From contig JBCCGE010000022.1 of NCBI GenBank assembly GCA_039029455.1, forward strand, positions 1 to 41,699: a stretch of DNA of 41,699 nucleotides, in the 5' to 3' direction. This document shows, one piece after another, positions 33,758 to 41,699 of this stretch (position 1 is its first letter; each line of letters opens with the position of its first letter). The position numbers were made by a program, and so were the translations under genes. This stretch comes from JBCCGE01 sp039029455. GTDB lineage: Bacteria > Pseudomonadota > Gammaproteobacteria > Arenicellales > Poriferihabitantaceae. The notes below the pieces were generated by a model. It saw nothing but the letters and a program-made list of their open reading frames with translations. It searched no databases and had not been told where the DNA came from.

Positions 33758-33862
33758 GAGTCACAATTTGACGATTCGGGCCTAACTATATCAATTCTCG
33801 TGGATTCCAGCTTCTGATCAAAATACCAGCAAGTCCGGCATTCTCTGACCAACGCCAAAGAC

Positions 33863-33891
33863 TTGACAATTGACTTCACATTGACTGTCAA
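33863..33891. repeat. TTGAC repeats upstream of the DddP-like gene
   Basis: TTGAC occurs at 33863, 33870 and 33881, and the last is part of the palindrome TTGACTGTCAA (33881-33891). They may include -35 elements and a regulator site for the divergent PhyH and DddP-like genes. AT-rich -10 candidates lie around 33897-33906, very close to the annotated ATG. Confidence 0.4.
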
Positions 33892-33909
33892 CGGAATTAA
33901 ATTATCGCT

Positions 33910-35160
33910 ATGCTGAAGCGATACGTCGAAATGCCCCAATCGCCGGATCACCTCGTACTCCACGACGACTGGAGCGATCTATCGCGCGTGCGGGAAATGC
34001 CCCGGATCGATCGCGACCGCCTGTATGCCTATCGAGAATCCCGGCTGAAACAGGCGATGCAGGCGCACCAGGTCAGCCTGTGCATTATGGTCAGTCCGAT
34101 CAGTCTTCGATACGCCATCGATTATCGAAACTATGCGCTGTTCATGTCGCACATTCCGAGTACCTATTTGTTTTATCCGATTGAGGGAGAATTTCGAGTT
34201 CACGGGGCGTTCGAACCCAAAATACCCGACCGCAATAAAGCGAGTGGTCAGCCGCTGGCGTACATGTACGGTGGCGAGAATCTTAAGGAATTCGCTCAGG
34301 AACTGGCCCGGGAAGTGCGCCGGTTTCTGGATGAATGCGGGTTCAGTAATCGCCGAGTCGCTCTCGAGTACGTTAACCCGAGCATCACACAGGCACTGGA
34401 GCAGCAGGACATCGAGGTTATTGACGGTGTGTTGATTACCGAGCGCGCTCGTCTGATCAAAAACGAAGATGAAATTGACTGCATACGCTGGGCGATTGCG
34501 GTGGCCGAACATGGTGCCGCGAAGATGAGAGAGTCATTGCGACCCGGTGTCTCTGAACTGCAGCTCTGGGGATTGTTGAACTACGCGAATCTGGCGAACA
34601 ATGGCGACTGGCACGACGGCCGCATGCTGGCATCCGGGCCGCGCATCAACCCATGGTTGCAGGAAGCCTCGGAGCGCAAGGTCGAAGCGGGCGATCTGGT
34701 CGGCTTCGATACCGATATGGTAGGCCCGATGGGCTACTTCGCGGATCTGTCGCGAACGTTTTTCTGTGGGCCTGGCAAACCCACGGCCCGGCAACGCGAG
34801 ATTTATCAACTGGCACACCGCGAAGTCGAGCACAATCTGACTCTGATCAAACCGGGGCTGAAATTCAGTGAGTTGCAAACTCGTGCCATTCCTATAGGTG
34901 AGGAATTCCAGAAGAACGCCTATCCGTGTATCGTGCACGGTGTCGGCATGTGTGATGAATACCCAAACATCCACCCGTCGTTCCGAGGACCATTACCTTA
35001 CGACGACGTTGTGCAACCCGGAATGGTCCTGTGCATCGAAAGTTATATGGGGGCCGATGGAGAATCTGTCGGCGTCAAACTGGAACAGCAGGTTGTAGTG
35101 ACCGACGACGGCTACGAACTCCTGACGCACTTTCCGTTTGAAGAAGAGCTGATGTCGTAA
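33910..35160 (+). CDS. dddP: DddP-type DMSP lyase (M24 metallopeptidase fold)
   Basis: A 416-residue protein strongly resembling roseobacter DddP. The metal ligands are all present with DddP spacing: D267, D269 and D279 (FDTDMVG...ADLSRT), H343, E377 and E392. The residues matching DddP Tyr366, His371 and Asp377 (the proposed catalytic base) appear as Y338, H343 and D349 in AYPCIVHGVGMCDEYP. ASGPRINPWLQE and the C-terminal GYELLTHFPFEEELM also match. DddP cleaves dimethylsulfoniopropionate to dimethyl sulfide and acrylate in the cytoplasm. Ordinary prolidases and creatinase share the metal site but not this local sequence. No acrylate-handling gene is adjacent. The ATG at 33910 lacks a ribosome site and may be very near the transcription start; an in-frame ATG at 33931 (MPQSPDHL) is an alternative. 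Confidence 0.8.
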   Translation: MLKRYVEMPQSPDHLVLHDDWSDLSRVREMPRIDRDRLYAYRESRLKQAMQAHQVSLCIMVSPISLRYAIDYRNYALFMSHIPSTYLFYPIEGEFRVHGAFEPKIPDRNKASGQPLAYMYGGENLKEFAQELAREVRRFLDECGFSNRRVALEYVNPSITQALEQQDIEVIDGVLITERARLIKNEDEIDCIRWAIAVAEHGAAKMRESLRPGVSELQLWGLLNYANLANNGDWHDGRMLASGPRINPWLQEASERKVEAGDLVGFDTDMVGPMGYFADLSRTFFCGPGKPTARQREIYQLAHREVEHNLTLIKPGLKFSELQTRAIPIGEEFQKNAYPCIVHGVGMCDEYPNIHPSFRGPLPYDDVVQPGMVLCIESYMGADGESVGVKLEQQVVVTDDGYELLTHFPFEEELMS

Positions 35161-35419
35161 ATCCGGCCGGTTCGATATCTTTTGCCAACACGACAAAAAT
35201 AGCAGCGATCCATAAACCAAACCGTCGCAATAACAGATTTGCACCATGGATTTTATCGATCAATCTGTGTGCAATCGCCCGAATTCACAGGACGCCAAAT
35301 CCGATAAGCATCTATAAACCGGTCACTCCGGTAATCCCGGAGTAACCCGACCCGCAGCGGGGACACCCGACAGTAGCTGAAATGGCTCTGGATTGATGTC
35401 AGACCGAACGACCTCTGAC

Positions 35420-35749
35420 TCAATCGTCCTGAGCTGCTTGCGCCAGCCTCTCACTCGCCAGATATCCGTGCTCAGTGTTTTGATGCGTTGCCACAAGTGC
35501 GCGAAAAATCTCCTCAGACTTTTCATCCTCGCCCAGAGCGGCATAGGTTCGGCCCTTCAGAAAGCTCAGTTCGGCCTCGAGCTCAGGCGTCATCTGCTGC
35601 ACTTTTTGCGCCAGAGAAATCATCTCCAGTGCAGTTGTGTAGTCCTTTTCACTAAACGATTCGTAAGCGCGAGAAACTGTTCCTGTCTGGATCAAACCCG
35701 AACAACCCGTTACCAGGACAGCAACTGCAATAATGAAAAATGTTTTCAT
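35420..35749 (-). CDS. Small TPR-like lipoprotein
   Basis: A 109-residue lipoprotein. The signal peptide MKTFFIIAVAVLVTGC ends in a lipobox (VTGC), so the cysteine should be lipidated. The rest is helical with two TPR-like repeats: AYESFSEKDYTTALEMISLA, then ELSFLKGRTYAALGEDEKSEEIF. Such proteins usually act as scaffolds at the outer membrane or in the periplasm. I chose the ATG at 35749; an upstream in-frame TTG would add four residues that do not improve the signal peptide. It is divergent from the LysR gene, and the 258 bases after it (35161-35419) up to the DddP-like gene contain only a 7-base-pair hairpin at 35325-35343 and no gene. The partner is unknown. Confidence 0.75.
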   Translation of the reverse strand: MKTFFIIAVAVLVTGCSGLIQTGTVSRAYESFSEKDYTTALEMISLAQKVQQMTPELEAELSFLKGRTYAALGEDEKSEEIFRALVATHQNTEHGYLASERLAQAAQDD

Positions 35750-35882
35750 GGTCAAATTCAATAAATGGTTAACATACTCGCACCGCTTATCTGTCGACGA
35801 CGGTGCAGCTAGGGCGCGAATACTATTAATTACATTTTTTATATGCTAGATATATATTTGTATATTATTTATACGTATATGT

Positions 35883-36767
35883 ATGGATTGGCAGAAACTG
35901 AAATTTGACTGGAATCGTGCGCGGGCCTTTTTGGTCACCGCCGAAGAAGGATCGCTCTCCCGCGCCTCACGCGCTCTGGGCATGACACAACCGACATTGA
36001 GCCGCCAGGTGAGCGCGCTTGAAAAAGAGCTGAGGGTCGCGCTGTTCGAGCGGGCAGGGAAAGGCCTTGAGCTGACATCAAGCGGAACTGAGCTGCTCGT
36101 GCACGTCCGAAAGATGGGTGAGGCCGCCAATGATTTTGCGCTGACTGCATCGGGACAGTCCGATGCCATTGAGGGCACTGTGTGCATCAGTGCGTCGCAA
36201 ACTCTGGCCGCGCATCGGATGCCGGAAATCATCAGAAAACTTCGGTCAACATCGCCCGGGATAGAAATTGAACTGGTGGCCTCGAACGAGGAAAGCGATC
36301 TGAAGCGAAGGGAGGCGGATATCGCGATTCGCGCCTACCGACCAAAACAACCGGACCTGATCGCAAAAAGATTGTGCACCGTGGGCGCGCCCCTTTACAT
36401 CGCTAAATCGTATTTCGCCGAGTTGGGTCAACCGGAGTCAATCGATGCATTTAACACGGCGAATTTCATCGGTTTCGGAAACAATGACTTTTTCATGCAG
36501 CTGCTGAATTCGAAGGGCATGAATCTATCCAGCGCAAATTTCCCGGTCAGCTCTGAGGATCGCTTGGTGCAGATGGAATTTGTAAAGCAGGGACTGGGTA
36601 TCGGACTGATTCCGGAATCGGTTGGAGATCGGGATCCCGGTCTGATTCAGGTTCTGGCCGAGCTTGGACCCTTTGAGGCGGACATCTGGCTAGTCACGCA
36701 TCGTGAATTAAGGACCAGTCGTCGAATTAAAACGGTATTCGACTTTCTTGCCAGTGAGCTGAGTTAA
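35883..36767 (+). CDS. LysR-family transcriptional regulator
   Basis: A 294-residue LysR-type regulator. The N-terminal helix-turn-helix (about 12-70) contains AFLVTAEEGSLSRASRALGMTQPTLSRQVSALEKELRVALF, read in sections as the usual scanning and recognition helices. The substrate-binding domain runs from about residue 95 to 290. The upstream gap (35750-35882) is very AT-rich with runs of alternating TA around 35840-35882, where the regulator probably binds. It is divergent from the small lipoprotein gene, the usual LysR arrangement, making that gene the first candidate target. The next minus-strand genes start 0.9 kb away. Nothing of note was seen in the 169-base gap after it. Confidence 0.88.
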   Translation: MDWQKLKFDWNRARAFLVTAEEGSLSRASRALGMTQPTLSRQVSALEKELRVALFERAGKGLELTSSGTELLVHVRKMGEAANDFALTASGQSDAIEGTVCISASQTLAAHRMPEIIRKLRSTSPGIEIELVASNEESDLKRREADIAIRAYRPKQPDLIAKRLCTVGAPLYIAKSYFAELGQPESIDAFNTANFIGFGNNDFFMQLLNSKGMNLSSANFPVSSEDRLVQMEFVKQGLGIGLIPESVGDRDPGLIQVLAELGPFEADIWLVTHRELRTSRRIKTVFDFLASELS

Positions 36768-36936
36768 CGATCGACTGGCGTTGGGTTCGAGATAACATCA
36801 ACCGTTCTGTTGGAACGAGCCAGAACCGACACATCAGCCTGTCGCCAGTGGTTTAGCTACAAGCCATGGTCAGGATTTGGCCAGTCATGGCTGCGCAGCC
36901 ACAGCGCCTGTTAATACGGATTAATTTAGCGACAAA

Positions 36937-37707
36937 CTATTGTTTGTAAGACTGATCCTGCGCATCCAGCATGCGCACGTTGGCCTCCCAGGAACGCAAC
37001 ACGCTGTCAGGAATTCCGCTTTTGTTTGGCTCGTACCACGAACCGAGCTGTTTCACGATTTCAGGATCAGGAAAGATCATCTCTGCGCGTGACGCCATCA
37101 CATCCACCTGCACCTTGCATGCGTTCTCGAGCGTCAGCAGAAGATAAAACGCCTCAGCAACATTGCGCCCGGCAGACAGCAGGCCGTGGTTATGCATCAC
37201 CATCAGCCACTTGTCATCCATATCTCTGGCCAACGCTTCGCACTCCTCAGGATTACTCTCATCGGCAATACCGTATTTGTGATAGCTCACCAGATGGACA
37301 ATCTCACCGGCCTGCTGAGACAGTGGCAGCAACCCCTCTTTCATGCAGGAAACCGCCATGCCGGCCCGAGTATGGCTGTGCAGCACCACATTGACATCGG
37401 GTCGAGCCTTTAATACGGACGTGTGAATCGCGTGACCGGCATCGTTGTAGGGATAGTCACCGGCGATTACGTTGCCGTCAAAATCCACTTTAATCAGGTT
37501 CGATGCGGTAATTTCGCTGAACATCAGCCCGAACGGATTCATCAGATACTGATTTTCGACGCCCGGAGCGCGAGCACTGAGGTGGGTAAAAATTCCGTCC
37601 GTCCAGCCATAGCGAACAAACAAACGATAGCAGGCGGCCAGCTCAACGCGAAGATCCCACTCTTCTTTCGACACGGATCGAAGCGGTACGGTTTGTGCCT
37701 GAGTCAT
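36937..37707 (-). CDS. Class II aldolase/adducin-family protein
   Basis: A 256-residue protein of the class II aldolase/adducin domain family. Zinc ligands H110 and H112 (LHSHTRAGMAVS) and H172 (VMHNHGLLSAGR) are present. The N-terminal YGWTDGIFTHLSARAPG is the usual phosphate- or substrate-binding entry. Bacterial members include fuculose-phosphate aldolases and decarboxylases of sugar derivatives; the glutamate used by fuculose aldolase is not obvious, so aldol cleavage is not certain. It is 31 bases downstream of the enolase-superfamily gene on the same strand, which suggests a dehydration plus carbon-carbon cleavage route for an acid sugar or a related hydroxy acid. Confidence 0.85.
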   Translation of the reverse strand: MTQAQTVPLRSVSKEEWDLRVELAACYRLFVRYGWTDGIFTHLSARAPGVENQYLMNPFGLMFSEITASNLIKVDFDGNVIAGDYPYNDAGHAIHTSVLKARPDVNVVLHSHTRAGMAVSCMKEGLLPLSQQAGEIVHLVSYHKYGIADESNPEECEALARDMDDKWLMVMHNHGLLSAGRNVAEAFYLLLTLENACKVQVDVMASRAEMIFPDPEIVKQLGSWYEPNKSGIPDSVLRSWEANVRMLDAQDQSYKQ

Positions 37708-37738
37708 GGTTTACCTCCCGGGGTTTGAAGCAGGAGCT

Positions 37739-38854
37739 CTAATTTATCGCAATCCTTGTCGAAAAGTCGCATAACTTTTCCCGGTCTATCCATACTCCGA
37801 GTCCGGGCATATTACCTAAGGTGGCAACTCCGCCATCAATCGATGCATCAATTCGGCTAAACGTCCTAGACCACTGATCGTGCGCGGGGAAGTACTCGGC
37901 ATATTCCGAACTCGGTACCGCCGCACAGACATGAAGCATGGACATGAATGCCACAGTCATGCTGTTCCAGCAATGGGGTGAAATCGTTCGACTGCAGTTT
38001 TCCGCCAGCTTTGCCAGCGATAGCGTCTCCAAGATACCCCCACAACCGACGATATCCGGATTCAGCACATCCGCCGCATCGGCATCCAGAATGCGCTGAA
38101 AGTGCTGCATTCCACAATGCTTCTCCCCCGTGACAATTCGCAGCCCGGTTTTAGACCTGATATGGGCGAGCACTTCCGGATCGTCACCACTCCAGGGCTC
38201 CTCAAACCAATGCGGTGCATACGGCACGACACCTGTACCCAGTTTCAGGATGTCCCTGAGATCATCACCCACGGATAGATCGAGCATCAATTTTGCTTCC
38301 GCACCAAGTGCAGCTCTGAGCTCAGCGATCACCTGCACAGACTCACCCCGATCGGCAAAACGTCGCGGATACACTTTAAACGCATTGAATCCGTCTCCCT
38401 GCAGGCGTAAACACTCATCCACCAGCTCATCGATGGTCAATTCGCGGTGCGTCCACAGGTTCGCGTAGAGCGGTATGGTCGGTGCACTCGTAACGCCCAG
38501 CAGCTGATAAACAGGTTGATCGAGCAACTTGCCCCACAAATCCCACAGCGCGACTTCGAGCCCCGAGGCAACGCAGCGCCAGTGAAAATCGGTATCGTCA
38601 GCGGAAAATCGTGCGACGTCTGCAACAAACGACTGCGGACTCATCGTTCTTTTTTCAAGCGCCTGTTGCGCCAACCCTTCAGCGTACGCCAGCACATGGT
38701 CCTTGTGTTCAGGTCTGAAAAAGACTTCACCCCAGCCTTCAACACCATCATCTGTAACCACTCGCACAAACAACAGCGGCTTTACCGAACCCCAGAGCTG
38801 CTCGTCGCTGTGTTCGGCAGTCAGATAGTAGTCAATGGTCGAGATATTTAGCAT
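37739..38854 (-). CDS. Enolase-superfamily enzyme (mandelate racemase/muconate lactonising type)
   Basis: A 371-residue enzyme. The magnesium ligands are D192 (LMLDLS), E218 (WFEEPW) and E244 (TGEKHCG). The second strand reads FKVYPRR, so K160 is followed two residues later by Y162 instead of the Lys of the usual KxK pair. H294 in SPHCWNS could be the acid/base partner on the opposite side. An N-terminal capping domain covers about 1-120. The family performs proton abstraction next to a carboxylate: racemisation, dehydration or cycloisomerisation. The KxY variant makes simple racemisation less likely and dehydration more likely. It sits between a small unrecognised gene and a class II aldolase on one strand. 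Substrate unknown. Confidence 0.85.
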   Translation of the reverse strand: MLNISTIDYYLTAEHSDEQLWGSVKPLLFVRVVTDDGVEGWGEVFFRPEHKDHVLAYAEGLAQQALEKRTMSPQSFVADVARFSADDTDFHWRCVASGLEVALWDLWGKLLDQPVYQLLGVTSAPTIPLYANLWTHRELTIDELVDECLRLQGDGFNAFKVYPRRFADRGESVQVIAELRAALGAEAKLMLDLSVGDDLRDILKLGTGVVPYAPHWFEEPWSGDDPEVLAHIRSKTGLRIVTGEKHCGMQHFQRILDADAADVLNPDIVGCGGILETLSLAKLAENCSRTISPHCWNSMTVAFMSMLHVCAAVPSSEYAEYFPAHDQWSRTFSRIDASIDGGVATLGNMPGLGVWIDREKLCDFSTRIAIN

Positions 38855-38881
38855 CAGAAACTCAACTGCGAACGCGATGCA

Positions 38882-39247
38882 TCAATCAGCAGCTCGCCTG
38901 ATGACATAACTTTCGCCGGCTTTCGATACCACCCTCAGCGTGCGTCCATTGGCGAGTTGCAGGAGGTCTTCAACTTTTTGACTTACCTTGCGCAAATCAA
39001 GGACGCCTTCCGTAAGTTCCATATCTGTTGTACCGGATTGTCGTTTGTGCGGCTCCTCGATAATGGTTTTATTCAGGATAACCACCTCACCCACCATCAA
39101 CAGTCGCAAATCCTGGATGATGTAGGACGCCAGAGCCTCATCGGAGATGTCATCGCCGTCAATATCCAGTCGAAAGCCCTGCCCCTGCAGGCCGCCACCG
39201 TTGGTGAATGCAATGGAAAAATCGAACTGGACGCGTTTGTCGGACAT
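38882..39247 (-). CDS. Small protein of unknown function
   Basis: A 121-residue soluble protein. I placed the start at the ATG at 39247 (MSDKRVQFDFS); longer in-frame starts would add a Trp/Arg-rich leader with no pattern. The product has FSIAFTNGGGLQGQGFRLDI, DGDDISDEALASYIIQDLRLLMVGEVVIL and IIEEPHKR, then a charged C-terminal part. I recall similar proteins beside cyclase or kynurenine-formamidase-like genes, but cannot name a function. It lacks cysteines and catalytic motifs in the usual sense, so it may be a small structural or regulatory partner. It is 27 bases upstream of the enolase-superfamily gene and probably heads that operon, divergent from the DMGDH-like gene. Confidence 0.7.
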   Translation of the reverse strand: MSDKRVQFDFSIAFTNGGGLQGQGFRLDIDGDDISDEALASYIIQDLRLLMVGEVVILNKTIIEEPHKRQSGTTDMELTEGVLDLRKVSQKVEDLLQLANGRTLRVVSKAGESYVIRRAAD

Positions 39248-39415
39248 GCACAGGAGTCTGACACGAGGCCATTTGCGAGACAACATTCTTGCAGTCCAGT
39301 CAGTCATCAGAGGCTGCAATGGAAAAATGCATGTCGGTTCCGCATTCCTGAGTGCAGGCCAACCCCCATATAATTTAACCTTGAGCAATTAAATTCCCTA
39401 AAAAGGCGGATATTC

Positions 39416-41699
39416 ATGGCTACATTTCCAGAAAGTGCAGACGTTGTCATCATTGGCCTCGGTGGCATCGTCGGCGCCTCGGTGGCGCACCATCTGATCG
39501 AAAAAGGCTGGTCCAATATTGTCGGCATCGACAAATCGTCCATACCGACCGATATCGGTTCGACTTCCCACGCATCGGATTTCGTCTATATGACCGCGCA
39601 CGATAATCTGACCTGCTACACCACCAAATACAGCGTCGAATTTTTCGACAAGATGGGTCGCTACAGCCGCGTGGGCGGACTCGAGGTGGCACGCAAGGAC
39701 GATGACGAGCGAATGGGGGAGCTGAAACGCAAGGTCAGTTCCGGAAAATCGTTTGGCACAAATGTTCGTATGATTTCTGCAGCAGAGACCAAAGAATTGT
39801 TTCCTTTGATCGAAGAGGACATGATTCAGGGCGCGATGTGGGATCCGGACGCCGGACTGGTTGCTCCCCGATCACAAACGGTCGCGGGCGAGCTGGTTGA
39901 TCAGGCGGTCGCTACCGGACACCTTCAGTCATTCGCCAATACGTCGGCCACTGGACTCGATATTGAAAACGGACACATCAAAGGCGTTGAAACTACCCGC
40001 GGCTACATTTCAGCCAAACACGTTGTCGTATCGGCCGGTCTCTGGGGCCGACTGATTGCGGAGATGGCCGGTGAGGATCTGCCCATTATGCCGGTTGATC
40101 ATCCTTTGTGTTTTTTCGGCCCCTATCTTGAATTTGAAGGCACTGGAAAAGACATCGGTTACCCTCTGCTGCGCGATCAGGGCAACTCGGCCTACATGCG
40201 CGATACCGGTGATCCAACCACACCTGAAGGCGGCATGATCGAATGGGGATATTATGAGGAGAGTAATCCTCGCCTCTGCCATCCCAAAGATTTGCTTGAA
40301 AAAGGCGAATCCAACTGGTCGCCGTCTCAGCGCGATCTCGAGGTGGACCACGTCATGGAACCGCTGGAACGTGCGATGGAACTCACACCGATTCTGGGGG
40401 AACTGGGCTGGGATGAAAAACGCTCGTTCAACGGTTTGCTGCAGGTGACCACAGACGGCGGCTCGTCCGTTGGAGAATCCCCTGATACGCGAGGTCTATG
40501 GTACGCCGAGGCGGTTTGGGTTAAAGACGGCCCCGGGGTTGGCAAAGTACTCGTCGATATGATGACCGACGGTCTGACCGAAGTGGATATTCACGGTATG
40601 GACGTCACGCGACATTATCCGATTCAGAAAACGCCGACATACATCCACGACCGCTGCTATGAGTCCGCGTTCAAGATCTACAACCCGGCTGTTCACAATC
40701 GCGAACCCTACAGCAAAGGCCGCGGACTGCGTCGTAGCCCGTTCTGGCCGCGCGAACAGGAACTCGGCGGATACTTTATGGAACTGGCCGGATGGGAACG
40801 TGCTCACGGCTACGCCAGCAACGAGCACCTGTTCGAAAAATACGGCGATCGGGTACCGGTGCGCGAAAATGAATGGGACAACCGCCATTTCTGGCGCGTC
40901 TCCAACGCCGAACATCTGGCTATGTCCGACAATGCGGGCATGATCAATCTGTCGCATTTTGCGGTTTACGATGTCACCGGTGCTGACGCCGAGGCATTGA
41001 TGGAGTATGTGTGTGTGGCCAAAGTGGGCGGCACCACTGCGATTGGAAAAGGCATTTACACCCATTTTCTGGACCATGCCGCCGGTGTTCGGGCCGACCT
41101 GACTGTGATTCGCATGGATACAGACAAATACCGCGTCATCGATGGCGCCGACGCCGGTCACCGGGACTACGTCTGGCTCAAACGCATGGCGGAGGACAAA
41201 GGCTGGCAGGTGTATATCGAAGATCGCAGTGACCACATGTCCTGTCTCGGACTCTGGGGTCCGAACGCCCGAAAAATGCTGCAGGCGATCGCCGATAAAC
41301 CGGAGGAACTTGAAGCCGAGAATTTCCCGTTCGCAACCACCAGGAACATCACGCTCCAGGGCATACCGGTTATGGCATTCCGCATTTCTTATGTCGGCGA
41401 ACAGGGCTGGGAGTTGCACGTACCGTTCAGTTACGGGCTCTCCCTTTGGGATCTGGTCTACGCACAGGGTCCGACACCGGTTGGCGTCGAAACCTATGCC
41501 AACACCCGTCGGATGGAAAAAAGCCTGCGACTTCAAAACGCGGACTTACTGACCGAATACAACCTTTACGAAGCGGGTCTGGCCCGTCCTAAGGTGAAAG
41601 AGGCGGATTTTCACGGCAAAGCGGCTTATCTCGAGCAGCGCGAGCGCGAACAACAGGCTGCATATCTCTGCACTGTTGTAATGACAGATAATGTCGATC
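39416..41699 (+). CDS. Dimethylglycine/sarcosine dehydrogenase-like flavoprotein (3'-truncated by window end)
   Basis: The frame is open from the ATG at 39416 to the window end (761 codons, no stop), close to the ~800-850 residues usual for the family. The N-terminal FAD-binding dinucleotide fold is VVIIGLGGIVGASVAHHL (residues 10-27). H52 in STSHASDF occupies the position where DMGDH and sarcosine dehydrogenase carry the covalently flavinylated His. The second half, from about residue 430, is a GcvT-like tetrahydrofolate domain (RVSNAEHLAMSD, SHFAVYDVTGADAE, SYVGEQGWELHVPF). Such enzymes remove a methyl from dimethylglycine or sarcosine and pass it to tetrahydrofolate. It would follow glycine betaine breakdown from carnitine. 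Its partner genes are beyond the window. Confidence 0.85.
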   Translation, partial: MATFPESADVVIIGLGGIVGASVAHHLIEKGWSNIVGIDKSSIPTDIGSTSHASDFVYMTAHDNLTCYTTKYSVEFFDKMGRYSRVGGLEVARKDDDERMGELKRKVSSGKSFGTNVRMISAAETKELFPLIEEDMIQGAMWDPDAGLVAPRSQTVAGELVDQAVATGHLQSFANTSATGLDIENGHIKGVETTRGYISAKHVVVSAGLWGRLIAEMAGEDLPIMPVDHPLCFFGPYLEFEGTGKDIGYPLLRDQGNSAYMRDTGDPTTPEGGMIEWGYYEESNPRLCHPKDLLEKGESNWSPSQRDLEVDHVMEPLERAMELTPILGELGWDEKRSFNGLLQVTTDGGSSVGESPDTRGLWYAEAVWVKDGPGVGKVLVDMMTDGLTEVDIHGMDVTRHYPIQKTPTYIHDRCYESAFKIYNPAVHNREPYSKGRGLRRSPFWPREQELGGYFMELAGWERAHGYASNEHLFEKYGDRVPVRENEWDNRHFWRVSNAEHLAMSDNAGMINLSHFAVYDVTGADAEALMEYVCVAKVGGTTAIGKGIYTHFLDHAAGVRADLTVIRMDTDKYRVIDGADAGHRDYVWLKRMAEDKGWQVYIEDRSDHMSCLGLWGPNARKMLQAIADKPEELEAENFPFATTRNITLQGIPVMAFRISYVGEQGWELHVPFSYGLSLWDLVYAQGPTPVGVETYANTRRMEKSLRLQNADLLTEYNLYEAGLARPKVKEADFHGKAAYLEQREREQQAAYLCTVVMTDNVD

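Noticed and set aside
35325..35343. 7-base-pair hairpin ACTCCGG/CCGGAGT downstream of the DddP-like gene
   Set aside because: No T-run follows on either strand and it is 160 bases from the stop; not a convincing terminator.
40496..41536. A 346-codon open frame on the minus strand inside the DMGDH-like gene
   Set aside because: The plus-strand product has clear FAD and GcvT-type motifs; the minus frame has no family features or ribosome site and is a mirror of codon bias.
1..41699. Mobile elements, CRISPR arrays, tRNA or rRNA genes
   Set aside because: I found no transposase or integrase motifs, no regularly spaced repeats of CRISPR size and no tRNA-like cloverleaf by eye; a dedicated scan could still find a divergent tRNA.

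Overview
The window looks like the chromosome of a marine, aerobic proteobacterium, most likely a gammaproteobacterium. This is inferred from a rhombosortase/GlyGly-CTERM pair, a carnitine catabolic cluster, a DddP-type DMSP lyase candidate, a PhoX-type phosphatase, a Fur-controlled heme importer and a dimethylglycine/sarcosine dehydrogenase-like enzyme. I see no insertion sequence, integrase, CRISPR array, tRNA or rRNA. Coding density is high, and many genes overlap by 4-8 bases.

Layout. 56-817: XRE regulator (minus). 939-5081: four-gene plus-strand operon with a VIT/VWA protein ending in a GlyGly-CTERM tail, its rhombosortase, a small secreted protein and a DUF2145 protein. 5158-6845: two tandem paralogous exported proteins, each with its own promoter, separated by a terminator. 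6879-12482: quaternary-amine cluster, with an ADP-forming-type acyl-CoA ligase and a formyltransferase-fold enzyme on minus, divergent from CaiD-like enzyme, L-carnitine dehydrogenase and dehydrocarnitine-cleaving BKACE on plus. 12563-14369: EamA permease and a lone glycosyltransferase. 14473-19991: peptide/opine-type ABC importer, with the binding protein divergent from two permeases and a fused double ATPase. The gap between them holds an array of 9-base repeats. 20013-22195: YdcZ-type membrane protein, Acg-type nitroreductase-fold protein and MarR regulator, with a clear promoter/operator. 22279-24876: non-pyrrolysine MttB-superfamily methyltransferase and a Gfo/Idh/MocA dehydrogenase. 25003-29023: Fur box, hmuTUV and a HutZ-type heme protein. 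29142-32842: PhoX, an MBL-fold hydrolase, and a DUF4396/MerR pair with a 19-base-spacer MerR promoter. 32957-35160: PhyH-family dioxygenase divergent from the DddP-like gene. 35420-36767: small lipoprotein and LysR regulator. 36937-41699: class II aldolase, enolase-superfamily enzyme and an unrecognised small conserved-looking protein (minus), divergent from a DMGDH-like flavoprotein cut by the window end.

How the genes may work together. Much of the window can be read as use of methylated osmolytes. Carnitine or crotonobetaine would go through CaiD, LcdH and BKACE to betainyl-CoA and glycine betaine. Methyl groups could be handled by the MttB-like and DMGDH-like proteins, and DMSP would be cleaved by DddP. 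No betainyl-CoA thioesterase is visible. The reversible ADP-forming ligase divergent from caiD could fill that step and conserve ATP; this is inference. Family assignments come from recognising motifs by eye, without database searches.
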